Source of the DNA: Bolinopsis microptera
Lineage: Eukaryota > Ctenophora > Tentaculata > Lobata > Bolinopsidae
DNA length: 60,000 nucleotides
Reading direction: 5' to 3'
Assembly (NCBI RefSeq): GCF_026151205.1
Contig: NC_087080.1
Location: 8,895,720-8,955,719 of the forward strand
Shown: in pieces, positions 23,401-35,110 of the stretch
Layout: each line of letters opens with the position of its first letter
How positions within the stretch are numbered: the first letter of the stretch is position 1
Translations under genes and position numbers: made by a program
The notes under the pieces: generated by a model
Seen by the model: only the letters and a program-made list of their open reading frames with translations
Told to the model about the DNA's origin: nothing
The model's database searches: none

Positions 23401-26400
23401 GCCAATGCAAATTTTAAACTAAGGAAAATATTGAATAGCTCAACCATTTTACACGACACAAATTACACACTTTACACAATGCACATCGTCGACATCCAAA
23501 ATTCGTTCACTTAAAAAGCTCTAAAGCTGCCGCCAATAATAGCAGATAGCTAAATGAAAGAGTTACACTAACCAGCAAGGAGGTAGGATATACAAGCTAG
23601 CACAATAGTCTCGTGGTGGTCAAACAGCAGAACTGTTCGTATGGGTCCAACAAGACGTAGACCAGTACCCCAAAGCAGCATTACACCGGCGTACCAGGCC
23701 CCGTTAAACAATACCTGCGGGTTGGAAGAAGTTATTTCAGCATTACACTGGCCTACCAGACCGCGTTCAACAATACCTGCGGGTTCAAATAAATTATTTC
23801 AGCATTACACTGGCCTACCATGAGCAGGACGCGTTCAACAATACCTGCGGGTTCGAATAAATTATTATATTAAAGTCTCTATCAATATGTGCGATGTCAT
23901 GGCACAAATAAGCTAACGTGGATTATTGAATATAAAACTGGTTAATGGTTATCTAGTGTCGTGCGTCTAACTACCTTACAAGTGATAATCTTGTGCCTTC
24001 CGATGTCAACTTTTAAGGACATGTTAACTGTAAGGATTCAAAGAGTTACGTTTCTTAATTCGTGCCACCATTTGTCTTCTTCATCTACAGTTTTAATTCC
24101 TTAACTTGGACCTTGACCAACTTTGTCTTCTCTGACAGCCAGCTTGACAGTGCTTCTTCGAGCATGTTAGCTGGTTTTGTCAGTTTATTATCTACATCTT
24201 TACAAGTATGACTTTCAAAACATGCTGCAGTCCCCGCATAAGAGATGGTAGCAGTGAAATGAAATCTTGCACGTGAACTACGTAGGTAACGACACTTTTG
24301 ATTTAGAGCTGCGCTCTCATGATTTATCCACAGGATGGTTATCATCCACAGCAATTACATAACTGCTAAAAATATGGGTGATCGTCTAATATTTTGTTGC
24401 AATGGTATGGTAGGAAAAAGTAATCGCGTTTAACTACACTTCAGTTATAAGCAAAAACAAACCACGCAAAATTTCTTGAAAACAGACAACAGTTACAAAA
24501 TTTCTTGGGAACGGTTGTGATGCAGCGGTTGGTCAGGTGACATGAATCATGATGGACACCTCGCCACAATGATCAATGATCATTTTGCTTTGATCTTTAT
24601 TTTTTAAATAGACCTCTGTTCTTACAAAAAAACTTTCTCCTTAAAACGTTTCCCTGACTCCTGAGTTGTAAGTATATTATATATATAAAATATTATAGGT
24701 ACTTTTACTTTCTGGTTGTAACGGATATTTCAGCTTATAACGCATCTCAAAATATTCAAACACACTTACTTAGCACTATATTAATGCTTTTCATACAAAG
24801 TTACTACAAAGTCTTCATGTTATCTATCCTGGGTTTGGACAGGATATCCCCGCTTAAAATATTTCCATCACGTTTAAACATAATACTCAATAAATGTAAT
24901 AGATTTGTAGTGCTGTAATTAGTACGACTAGTACAGTACAGTACTACTAGTAGAGTACAGTACTTTGGTTACAGTACACTACAATGACAAACACCTGTCA
25001 ACAACAGTCGTTAGTTATCAGTTGTCTGAGCACTTATTTTTTCTTGCATATCTCACTACACTAAAACTGCTAGTTATAGTGCGACAGGTTTTATCCTTTG
25101 ATCCGTCGTGGATTTGTTGTTTGTTATGATATTATGCTATTGAGATGATACTAAATATCAAATTAATTAATATACCAATTTTAATGTATCATACGGACTT
25201 TCGATAACCACACGTAGGTTAGACGCTATTTCTGAATTTGATTAGTCACGCCGGGCTGCTCTCACTGATTGCTCAATCACGTGACGTCATACAGTCACGT
25301 GACGTCATACTTAACAAAACACCTCATCTCCGCACTTAAGTCTATTGTGACATCTATTATTGTCCCCAGAACTTATCATCCGATTAACTCGACAGGGTCA
25401 CTAAAGTCTAAACCATTATAATATATATATATATATATAATATATAAATCATTATAATACCCCAGACCAAAAGTTCATTATAGACGACCCCAGCTGATTT
25501 ATAGCTATACTATTATTAGCTGTAACTTTACCCTCCCTAATAGATGGTTAGGGAGATCGCGCCACAGCATGTTACGTTAAGCTATAATAACTTTGGTTGA
25601 ATAAAGCAGCGTGCCCATCATTTATTAGAGGTCTGGTTATAGTTATAAGTTATTTTACGGGCGGGTGAGAGCATTGGGTCGGTGTTGCTTCTTTGGGACT
25701 TGGGAGAGGGCCAACACTGTTAAGTGGGGTTGAGTGGGGTTTAGTGGGATTTTCACTGTTACTGCCGTCAAGGCAGCCTCTCCGCCATTAATTATAAGAA
25801 ACCAGAGCTGTGTTTATAAATTATCATGATTATAATCAGCCGTAACATGATTACCAATTGTAAGGTTTATCCTTGTTTTGTTACTGTTATCGATACTGTA
25901 CGTTACCAATACCTATTATATATACTGCGCGTTACTGTGATACTTGGTTTTATTTATTATGTTCGGGAACGATCCACGTATGATGATTTTTTTTTTCATT
26001 TCATTTATTGTTTATGTAATTATTAGTAATTCTAGTAATTAGTTCTAGTTATTATTAATTAGTTCACCCAGACATTAAGACCCTTTTCTAATTATAGTCT
26101 CGAGTCTCGACCAATAGTATTAGTATAAACTATACTTAAAGTAAGGTAAAATTATTATAGTATTACATAATACGAATATTTAATGATTATTAATGAATTT
26201 GATAATGGATTGTCCTTGTTCTGATTTACTAAGAGAATTTAGGTAACACTGTTTCGTTATCTTGTCTTATATCTTTTATCTTCCTTAGCAAGTTTAATGT
26301 TAGGTATAAATGAACGACAGTCTGCATTCATAAGATTATCTATGTGATTGGTTTTACATTTCTCTTGTCAGCTAAAAACCACCAATGTTTTATAATATAT

Positions 26401-28949
26401 GATCTGTAAATTTAGTTGCTTTAGAAGTAATAAATTATAATATGATATTTATGTCTCTATGATCACTATGACCGGATAACTGAAATGCTCCGTTTCATTT
26501 AATTTAATTTAATTTCAACGCAGCAGAAAATAGACAACCAATGCTAATAGCTGAACTGCTGAAATAATAGGCCGTATTTCTTCATTTAATCCCATTTGCA
26601 TTTTGCCGCAATACTTTTAGTAATGAGCCGACTGGACGGAATAAGCACCAAATTGCGTTAATTTCCTGGTGACTTAACAGTTGAGATACATTTGAGACGA
26701 GGCGTATTAGTGAATTGTTGGGCATTATTTTGGGTGATGAGTTTTCATTGGTAAATATCAAGGCGATCTTTTAGGTGTTACAAGATAATTTCTAATACGA
26801 AATTTGGTAAAATCCGTTTTCGTATCATCATGGAGAGTGTTACAGCCAAATTACCAATTCGGTTATTTAACCTAATTGTTTTGTGACTAAACATTTCAAC
26901 ATTAATCCACTTCAAGCCATTTGCAGCGTACAGCTATGTGACTGGTCTGGTTGCTTTCAACCGCTTCAGAATTATCTGAGTTATTCCTGGTATTTATTAT
27001 TTCCAACAGAGCTTATATTTTACTAACCGACAAAGATTCTGAACGATTATCATATTCATAAGTTCTGCTTGGTGCCATCCTCATAATTGCACAACTTATA
27101 ACAATAACCACATGAGCTGTGGTTAGCTCAATTGTACGTGTTTGCATTGAAACCGTGCAGGAGACATCAAAATCCCTCCCACAAATTGACACTCAACAAT
27201 TACGTCATTACGTGGAGTGACGTTAGGTTACTATTCACTAGCGGTTATTGAACTGCATTTGACTTTTGTCTAGGTGTGATTCACAGTTTTGGTGTTGGTT
27301 GCAGGTCTTTTGTTTGGGGTTTGAGTGCCCTTGTGTTTGACTAACATTATTGTCTCTCAACGATATTGGCGACATTGCTTGCCTAAGCTGCCGAGTGCCG
27401 ATTTAATTTTCACCAACATGACATTTTCTTGAATTTCTGTCAGTTCCGCAAACCATCGCTGTTTCTCAAGATCAGCTTCTTCACAGGAAACAGAGTAACA
27501 TCAGCAGATGGTACTTTACCAATTAACAATTTGTATCCTCTTCAGATTTCTCCTACATAGCCTTCAATACCGGAACATGAAAGGTTAAAGCTAGCAAAAA
27601 GGAAGTTTGTTTTGTGCCAGTACATATCAATATTATAAGTTTCTACCGAACTACATCTACTTACCAAATATACTGTTTAGTAGATACAAAAATGTTTGGT
27701 TCCTACCAGAATGTTTCTACGATGCAGCGTGCTCCTATATTTTCTGATTTCCATGGTATTTAGGATTTCTTGAGTACTAACCAAGGCTACGTTACAGAAA
27801 CAATCTATGCACCAGGTCACCAGGTCACCAGTTCACCACTATTTAGAAGATTTTATTTGCCCAGCAAATGCAAACTGCGCACAGCAAAACTCTTGTACGT
27901 GACACATAGTGATTAGATAAACAAAGTAACGGAATACTTGACACACAAACTGATAGCTTCAATCAGAACGCGTGTCTCCCTAATTGGAATTAGCCGGGAC
28001 TGCCTAAAATTCCTCAACTGCCTAAAAGTTTCCGTATAACAAGTGTCTGTGCCGTTCTGTCATCACTCTAAAGAAGCAAACATGCTACTAAGAGTGCCTT
28101 TTCTTACGGAGATGGCTAGGGACTAAAGTTTCCTAAAATTAATGTTATACTAGATTTTAGCTTCGTTACCGTTGCAATGTTGTCTGCTGTATCCCTGATA
28201 ACCATACCATTTCAAAGAGGTAGATTCGTACTAGTCGTTAGTTATTTTAAGTGGTTTCGCCCAAAATGTATAGTTTGAAAAATTGCGATCGTTAAAGAAC
28301 ATGGATAATTGGCAAGGCCGTGAACTGTACATATGCCGTACCTTAGCACTTTTCCGGTGAGGAAACGAATTTGCTAGAAATGAGGCTGATATTATCTTGA
28401 CCAAAACGTTGAGTTGATATTTACACGTACTGTTTTATTCTTATTCCAGCAGTTGTTCAATGTTCATCTTATTACAGTTATTGTTTATTATTCCATCAAC
28501 AATCTAGAACATTCGCTTACCTTGATGAGGTTTTGTTTGGATAGAGTTCGGAGGACGTTGAGTGGTTGGTAAAGCATGACGTACAGTACAGCACTGCACA
28601 TCAGCTGTGTGCTTATCACCTGCAACAGTACAGTTTAGTAATTAGTAATAGTAATTAGTAATAGGTAGTTAAAATGCTTGGATTGCTTGCAATTTATTGG
28701 AAACATTGCTGGTTTAGGGTATCTACAGTAAGGCAGCGTGAACATAGTTCTATGATCTTTACCCTAGAAACAAAATGCTCAGCGAGTACAGACCTGAAGA
28801 AGAGCTGCAGATTGTAAAATGTCAAAAGATACAAATGTTCCACTGACAAAGAGCAGTTTACTGAAAACCAGCATCAGAAGGAAGGGTCCTAACTTGCTCT
28901 GCCCTATTCTACCTAGTTCCTGCGAGTGGTTCCTGCCCCGACTCAACAT
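15931..28949 (-). CDS. SLC30A5: Zinc transporter ZnT5 (SLC30A5-type cation diffusion facilitator), eight exons
   Basis: Moves Zn2+ from cytosol into the Golgi/early secretory lumen; in other animals ZnT5 pairs with ZnT6 and loads ectoenzymes such as alkaline phosphatase. Exons in gene order: 28949-28794, 28619-28521, 23714-23573, 23204-23049, 22192-22094, 18192-18038, 17780-17678, 17417-15931. All phases agree and give 798 residues, close to vertebrate ZnT5. Exons 1-7 encode the extra N-terminal membrane region special to ZnT5 (e.g. RLVGPIRTVLLFDHHETIV, DHKHGVLVLILALVLSALQ). The last exon holds the CDF core: HxxxD in TM2 (DGFHMLFD, about residue 430) and in TM5 (HIMADTLGSVG). Between TM4 and TM5 is a long His-rich loop of GHGHSHD repeats, likely cytosolic zinc-binding. 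The last exon begins at YFWHGP; the open frame upstream of it is intron. The ATG follows a CTAG acceptor-like site by four bases. The intron between exons 5 and 6 carries a 2.9-kb minisatellite. Confidence 0.95.
18231..21168. repeat. 11-bp minisatellite, about 267 copies, in a ZnT5 intron
   Basis: The unit is TGTGGTGTGAC on the + strand, with recurrent variants (GCGAC, GCTAC, GCAAC, TAGTGTGAC, TTTGGTGTGAC, GTATGAC). Variant runs recur in blocks: a GCAAC-GCGAC-...-TAGTG-TAGTG pattern appears near 19825, 20420 and 20640, so the array grew partly by segmental duplication. Because 33 bases is three units and 11 codons, the minus strand is open in more than one frame (588 and 505 codons of Ser-His-Thr-Thr-Val-Thr-Pro-Gln type). 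It lies between ZnT5 exons 5 and 6, starting about 38 bases from the exon 6 acceptor, and is best read as intronic. Confidence 0.97.
22630..22882 (-). repeat. tRNA-derived SINE
   Basis: On the minus strand, 22882-22808 resembles a tRNA: 5' GGCCAGG pairs with CCTGGTC, an A box like TAGCGCAGTTGG and a B box GGTTCAAATCC are present, and the anticodon position would read TGC. Six extra bases between the T stem and the acceptor stem and a poor anticodon stem argue against a working tRNA gene. An unrelated body continues to about 22630. It lies in the ZnT5 intron between exons 4 and 5. The 3' boundary is uncertain. Confidence 0.7.
23676..23866. repeat. Three tandem copies of the ZnT5 exon 3 start and its 3' splice site
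   Basis: Copies at 23676-23737, 23738-23799 (62 bases each) and 23800-23866 (67 bases, with a small insertion) share CAGCATTACACTGG and AACAATACCTGCGGGTT. In the minus sense each holds AACCCGCAG followed by the exon-like GTATTGTT. The copy used by the coding frame is the one at 23676, the last reached by the transcript. Confidence 0.85.
24085..24354 (-). CDS. Unrecognised 89-codon open frame inside a ZnT5 intron
   Basis: An unbroken ATG-to-stop frame on the ZnT5 sense strand. The C-terminal part (LEEALSSWLSEKTKLVKVQV) is amphipathic and protein-like; the rest is unmatched. It could be an exon of an intronic gene, a retroelement relic or chance. Confidence 0.2.
   Translation of the reverse strand: MLWMITILWINHESAALNQKCRYLRSSRARFHFTATISYAGTAACFESHTCKDVDNKLTKPANMLEEALSSWLSEKTKLVKVQVKELKL
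24781..24922. repeat. Dispersed repeat, copy 1
   Basis: About 140 bases match 38266-38412 with scattered differences; shared landmarks are ATGCTTTTCATACAAAGTTA, GGGTTTGGACAGGATAT and CTCAATAAATGTAATAGATT. No coding capacity or terminal repeats seen; family unknown. Confidence 0.8.
25278..25307. promoter_or_regulatory. Two tandem E-box/CRE composites
   Basis: TCACGTGACGTCAT occurs twice, 18 bases apart, each fusing an E-box (CACGTG at 25278 and 25296) with a full CRE (TGACGTCA at 25282 and 25300). The second also contains GTCACGTGAC, the form bound by TFEB/MITF-type factors. Located in the long ZnT5 intron between exons 2 and 3; may be an enhancer or internal promoter. Confidence 0.45.
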
Positions 28950-29112
28950 TATGCTAGAAAACGAGAGTTTGTTAGTTTGAGTGAGATTTTATAGGATTAA
29001 TCTTTATTTTTATAGAATTAAAAATGGATTTGAAGAAAGGGTAAGCGAATTTGTTACAAAATAACACAAATTAATACTTAAATAAAGGAAGTTGCTCAAT
29101 GTTCGTCCTCAT

Positions 29113-29129
29113 CACGTGAGTGTCACGTG
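29113..29129. promoter_or_regulatory. Paired E-boxes upstream of ZnT5
   Basis: CACGTG occurs at 29113-29118 and 29124-29129, about 165 bases upstream of the ZnT5 start codon, which points away on the minus strand. The second site shares TGTCACGTGGGCCG with 8139-8152. A role in the ZnT5 promoter is inferred from position only. Confidence 0.4.
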
Positions 29130-29557
29130 GGCCGCATGGTATCGCAATTAGTAGCGGTACCGACCTACGTCCTACAATCCTACAATAGTATTAGAACATT
29201 CCTTCACTACTATAGAACTTTCTACTCAACAAACAACTATAACTCTAGCTTCCTCCTCGATAACTTTCTCACTAGTGCAGCTGCACATGAGTGTACAGCA
29301 CATAGTCACATGTTTTGGTGGTGATTGCTCTCTCTCTCTCGGGAGCCACTGAGTTTTATTATATCTCGCTCCCGATTATAATATACTGTTATCTAACCTA
29401 ATCACTTTCTTTTGTTGTTAAAAGGCTAAAACCAGCTTTACCTGATCAATTTAGCAATTTAAGTTCACAAGGCTGTACATGATTATTATACCCTAATGTA
29501 GCATTACTATTGTCACCAATGTACAGTACTTTCGACCACCTTTGTACTCGAAGATAA

Positions 29558-30000
29558 TTAATAATAATAATAATAATAAGTAGGAATTTATACATCGCTT
29601 TATAGCCATAAAGAACTCAAAACCCAAAGATTCAGTTCAAACCATCTAAAGCGACTCATGAGTAACATGTACATAAGAACTTATTTTTATGAAGTATGGA
29701 TTTTATGAGAAAGGTAATACATGATACTTATACAAATACGTTTTCAAAGAGATGAGTTTTTAGTTTCTTTTTAAATAAGACGATATCGGTTAGTGTTCTC
29801 AATTGATAAGGAAGCTTATTCCAAACAGAGGGTCCGCAGTAGCTGAAACTTCTCTCGGTTTTACTATAGTTTGAAATAGGAGGAACATTTAGGAGGAAAT
29901 AGTCTTCTTCAGTTCTTAGTACACGTACAGGTTGACTTTTGATGTCAATACATTTGATGATTATTCAAAGGTGATTAAGTGAAAGGCTAGGCGTCAACCC
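29558..30000 (-). mobile_element. CR1/L2-like LINE 3' fragment
   Basis: On the minus strand 29935-29733 reads in one frame to a TAA: RSFSYCGPSVWNKLPYQLR then FKKKLKTHLF, the standard end of CR1/jockey-type LINE polyproteins. Upstream of that the frame has a stop, so the copy is 5'-truncated and decayed. A short ATT microsatellite at about 29558-29578 lies where the 3' tail is expected. It sits between the ZnT5 and annexin starts. Confidence 0.85.
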
Positions 30001-30256
30001 AACGACAATTTAGACATTATACTACTATTGGCCGAAGAGGCTTTCCGCATTTTGGCTTAAAACCAGCTTCTGTGACGTATAATCTTTATTTTAGTTTGTA
30101 TTTTGTCTAGTGAGTAGTGACATTTCATCTTGTTGCAAGCCTACATAGCTACATAGATTGCTAGTTCTGTTTACAACTGTTACATAACAGTAAATTAATT
30201 ACCTGTTCGTCTTGACCAAAGCCATTTAAACTAACTATACTCCAATCTAAGAAGCC

Positions 30257-33200
30257 ATGGCCCCGACACTTTTACCTGTTGAAGATTTCGATGCTGAGAC
30301 TGATTGCAACAAGATACGGGCAGCTTTTAGCGGAGTTGGCACTGATGAGAAGACGCTGATTGATGTTCTCTGCAAACGATCACATGATCAACGAATGGCC
30401 ATTGCTAAACTGTACAAGGTAAAAACATGACTTGATAATAACTTTTAAAAGTTTGGATAAAGTCTTTGCCCCACGCAACGTTGATATCTAGAGTCAGTCT
30501 AGTCAAGTCTGTAAGAGGCAGTGAAAAACACAATTATAGTTCTATTAGTTAACTGTTATCATTTCATCATGAATTACATTTCAGACGATGTTTGGAAAGG
30601 ATTTAGTGAAGGATGTTAAGAGTGAAACAAGCAGTAACTTTAGGGAGGTCATGGTGTCGCTCTGTAATTCAAGAGCCAACTTTCTGGCTAGGATCTGCAG
30701 AAATGCAATCAGGGTACGTGAATGATACTCAGCACCATGAGATATCAAATTCATTAAAGAATTCGATTGTTTAAATGAACCAAGACGTTTTTTTTTGGCT
30801 TTTAAGTTTTACTCTACCCCAGTATGACAATTAATAGTTATTTATTTCTATAGGGAGCAGGCACTAGTGAAGGAGCATTGATAAACGTTCTCGTTGGAGG
30901 AACGAAACAGGACATTGCAGAGATCAAAGATGCCTACACAAAAAGTAAGATGCAAGTTTATTATGCACCCCAAAAATACTCATCATAAATTATGTAAGTC
31001 AAATTTAACCCATTAGGGACGATAGGGTCGTTTACGACCCACCTTTTCTAGAGGCTATAGAGGACAAACCAAAATACTAAACGCCAAGAATATTTCGCAC
31101 ATATGCTCAAAATTTATTGGGCTACATTATTGACTTTCCAGTCGAGACCCAATTAATCACTAACAACTAAATAATTAGGCTAATTAGTCGTCATAATTGG
31201 AAAATATTGCACGTTACTTCTTGCTTTGATTTGGACATTAAAACTTTATGTAGGCTTATTTTGTTGAGGACAAAGTAGTTGCGGGCAACGATTTCCTTGA
31301 GACATATGAAAAGCCCGTGATAATCAGATGTTCACAAACAGAGCTAGACGCTGTTTACTAACTGCGGTCGCATACGACCCACTCGTCCGGGTCGCAAACG
31401 ACCCATCACGGTTTTTCGGCTTTAACGTCTGAAACAAAGACGTTAGGATAAAATAAAAACTGTAGCATAAGTTAAAACCATATGGTCAATACTGTGTGAC
31501 TCTAACTTTTAAAAAATAAAGAATTTGGGTCATTAACGACCCACTCGGCTCACTTACTTATTACTACATATGTCCATGCAACTTCTTGAATTCAGCCTAA
31601 AACATGATATAATAAGTGCAAAATCGCCTCTCAGCAAGTGATAATCATCATAAACTGCGAAAAATCGGTTAAATGGGTCATTAGCGACCCACTAGGACCA
31701 CAAAATTGATTAATTAAATATAATGTTGTCAAACTTTTACAAATATTAGTATAAAAACATGTTATATCTTGGTCATTACTCCTGTACGTTGATTTAACTT
31801 TTAAAATCGATCAACTGGGTCAATAACGACCCACTCGGAAGTTGAACCACGACATTAATTATCAGTATCATGCTGTTCCACCATTAAGAAAGACACTCGT
31901 AGGTCTTAATTCCACGCAAACCACGGTGGCTGACAACTAGCCCTTCTGAGATCCAGGGCCAACTGAACTTGAAGGGCCGTCATCACTCATCAAAGAGCTG
32001 CATAACACGACTGCATACATGCCTGAAGTTGCGTCTTGCCTATGGTGCGTGGGCCGTGGACATTTGTACCGAAAGGACCGTGGCCGTGCCGCAAAAGAAA
32101 AGGAAATCGGCCCTCGTTCCTAACTTGCTAGTCATGCTGTTGTTGTTGCTTATTATATTCTGTTACCTTTTTCGTCAATTTCGAATCTTGGTAAACGACC
32201 TGCTACATTAACCCACCGCTTGAGACCCAGGGTCCCACGGTGATCAGATCATGTCACTCAAGAAAAATCCCCTGAACGAAGTATACGAGATATCCTGTAA
32301 CCTTGGGTAAATACTGAAAGACGAGTGGTGAAATTGCATATTCTAATCCAACATGCCAATCTGTTTGACATTCCTAGAAAGTACGAGAATAACTAAACAA
32401 CTGCTGCATTCAGATGGCTACATCTACAGCTCTGTAAAGAAGGACAAGGAAAAAGCCCCCCCCCCCCCCCCCCCCATTTGGCTGGCGGTGCTGCAACCTG
32501 CAATCTCTCAGACAATTACCTCGTTGTGGGTAACAACAAGGAGGCAGCTTTCAAAACGAAAACAAGTATTACGTAATCGGCCTAGAGGGAGGGGAGTTTC
32601 CAAATGATTACGCTTGTGAACTTTTGACATAATAGCTATGTGGTGGGGGGGGGGGCGTAAAAATTGTCCAATAAGTAATTACGTAATATATGAACGGCCC
32701 CTAAGAAGTAAAGAACGGAAGCTGCCAAGAGAGTAAATGCAGCCATCTGAAATCTGAATCCAGCAGTTGTACAGTTCTTCTTGGACGTTCTATGAATCGG
32801 GAAAAGATAGGCATGTTGGTTGCTGTCTCACGACATTACGGTCGTGTACTAACAGCTGATAAACTCACCTACCTATCAATCCAATTCTGCCCATTATTCG
32901 TCAGTGATTGGGTAACGTGATCTGCAGATCACGGTGAGACTCCAAATCTCAGGAGGGCTAGTGGTCAAACTGGTCATCCACCGTGGTTTGCGTGGAATTA
33001 AGACCTACGAGTGTCGTTCTTAATGGTGGAACAGCATGATACTGATAATTAATGTCGTGGTTCAACTTCCGAGTGGGTCGTTATTGACCCAGTCGATCGA
33101 TTTTAAAAGTTAAATCAACGTACAGGAGTAATGACCAAGATATAACATGTTTTTATACTAATATTTGTAAAAGTTTGACAACATTATATTTAATTAATCA

Positions 33201-35110
33201 ATTTTGTGGTCCTAGTGGGTCGCTAATGACCCATTTAACCGATTTTCGCAGTTTATGATGATTATCACTTGCTGAGAGGCGATTTTGCACTTATTATATC
33301 ATGTATTAGGCTGAATTCAAGAAGTTGCATGGACATATGTAGTAATAAGTAAGTGAGCCGAGTGGGTCGTTAATGACCCAAATTCTTAATTTTTTTTAAG
33401 TTAGAGTCACACAGTATTGACCATATGGTTTTAACTTATGCTACAGTTTTTATTTTATCCTAACGTCTTTGTTTCAGAAGTTAAAGCCGAAAAACCGTGA
33501 TGGGTCGTTTGCGACCCGGACGAGTGGGTCGTATGCGACCATAGCTGTATCTTTTAAAGTAAACGAGATACAGATTAGCTTTTTTGGATATCTCATTTTT
33601 GCAGTAAAGTGACCTAGTGTGTTAAACGGCATCAAGATCGGCAAACTTTAAAACTCGTCGTCCCTAATGGGTTAAAGAAAAAGTAATGCTGGAGAGACTG
33701 CCACTGACTTTTTACACATATTTGAAATATGTTAAAATTATTAATTTCCCATGCACAGAGTATAAGAAATCCCTTGAAGAGGACATAGCTGACGACACAA
33801 GTGGTGCATTGAAGCATGTTCTTGTATCACTGCTACAAGGCAACAGATGCGAGGAGGGTGTGAGCCACGAACAGGCAACTAAGGATGCTAAGGTTGATCT
33901 TTATTTGAACTCAATAATATTTGCTAAAATAAGCTCTAATTATTATTACTGATCATCTCACGTAAGCTCGTGATTATTTCTTATTATACATCGCATACTA
34001 TAAGACATAAAGTAATAAATATACAGGAACTGTTCAATGCTGGGAAGGGCATGTGGGGTACCAAGGAAAGTACCTTTAACAAGATACTTGTTTCCAGAAG
34101 TCCTGCACACTTGAAACGTGTTTTCAATGAATACAGAACCGTAAGTGTAAACCTGTCGGCAATTCAGAATGACATTACTACAACATGAATAGCATATAAT
34201 CAAAATTATTGTGACATAAATCTAGTTAGCTGATCCGGACTATCTCTCAGATAGCAAGTGGTGACGACATTGAGAATGCTATCAAAGGGGAAATGTCTGG
34301 AGATACTAAGAATGCTTTTCTAGGAATTGGTAAGCTGACAGATAAGATGTCTAGTGCTACTATTGCCATTGATGCAGGCTATATTACATAACATGAGAGT
34401 ATCTATTTATTTAAATTTTAAATTTATTCACTTTTAAATCCTGTCAAAATAATACAAGTAGATTTTCCAATTATATATTTTTTATTTTCTTGGATAAATT
34501 CTCTTACAATTACTAAACTGACATATTTTTAGTGAGAGTTATCAAAGATGCTGAAATGTATTTTGCTGAAGAGCTTTACAAGTCGATGAAGGTATTACAA
34601 AACATTAGTCACCTAAAATAATTCGATATGAAATTAAGATATACTTTATTTCTGTAACCTAATATCAGATCTAACTACACTAACTTATAAATGTTCATCT
34701 TGCAATTGACCACCAATGGCAATGATATGACAAAAATTGAACAATTCTTTGCACCAGGGCATTGGAACAAATGACGACAAGCTGATCAGGCTAGTGGTCT
34801 GGAGGAGTGAAATTGACCTGGCTGAAATTAAGGAATGCTTTAAAATAGTATCCAAAGGGAAGACGCTTGAGGATTTCATAAGCGTAAGTTTTTGTGAATT
34901 AATATTGCTATCTAGCTTTACAACTTGTTTTTGTCACTAATTATCTTCCTTAGAACAAAATGTATCTAAATTTAACATGTGTTTCGGTCTTGTGACAACT
35001 GCTTATTTGGCCTAACTATCAGGTTTCTAACTAATGTCTTATAATATGTTGAAATTATTTAGGGTGACTGCAGTGGAGACTACAAACGATCCCTAGTAGC
35101 ACTTTGCTAA
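30257..35110 (+). CDS. Annexin, four-repeat, nine exons
   Basis: Ca2+-dependent phospholipid-binding protein of the cytosol and membrane surface. Exons: 30257-30418, 30585-30713, 30854-30944, 33759-33892, 34027-34140, 34251-34329, 34533-34591, 34758-34883, 35063-35110; phases agree throughout and give 313 residues, a bare annexin core with a very short N-terminus. Type II Ca2+ loops are visible: GVGTDE (repeat 1), GAGTSE (repeat 2) and GIGTNDD (repeat 4). Repeat 3 has MWGTKE and looks altered. Each repeat keeps the helix-loop pattern, e.g. [14 protein letters not shown] and [14 protein letters not shown]. Intron 3 is 2.8 kb only because a piggyBac-like element sits in it. Poly(A) signal AATAAA at 35238-35243. 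The subfamily cannot be assigned by eye. Confidence 0.97.
31009..33671. mobile_element. piggyBac-like element with TTAA target site, probably non-autonomous
   Basis: Ends CCCATTAGGGACGA and TCGTCCCTAATGGG are inverted and flanked by TTAA (31005-31008 and 33672-33675), the piggyBac target. Inside the short terminal repeats are longer inverted arms (about 31366-31930 against 32975-33540). The two outermost segments (31041-31365 and 33541-33655) do not match each other. Eleven palindromes of type GGGTCRNNNNYGACCC lie in the arms. The central kilobase (about 31940-32970) has only short frames and C/G homopolymers (about 32458-32475 and 32644-32655) and shows no transposase motif that I recognise. 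Confidence 0.9.
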
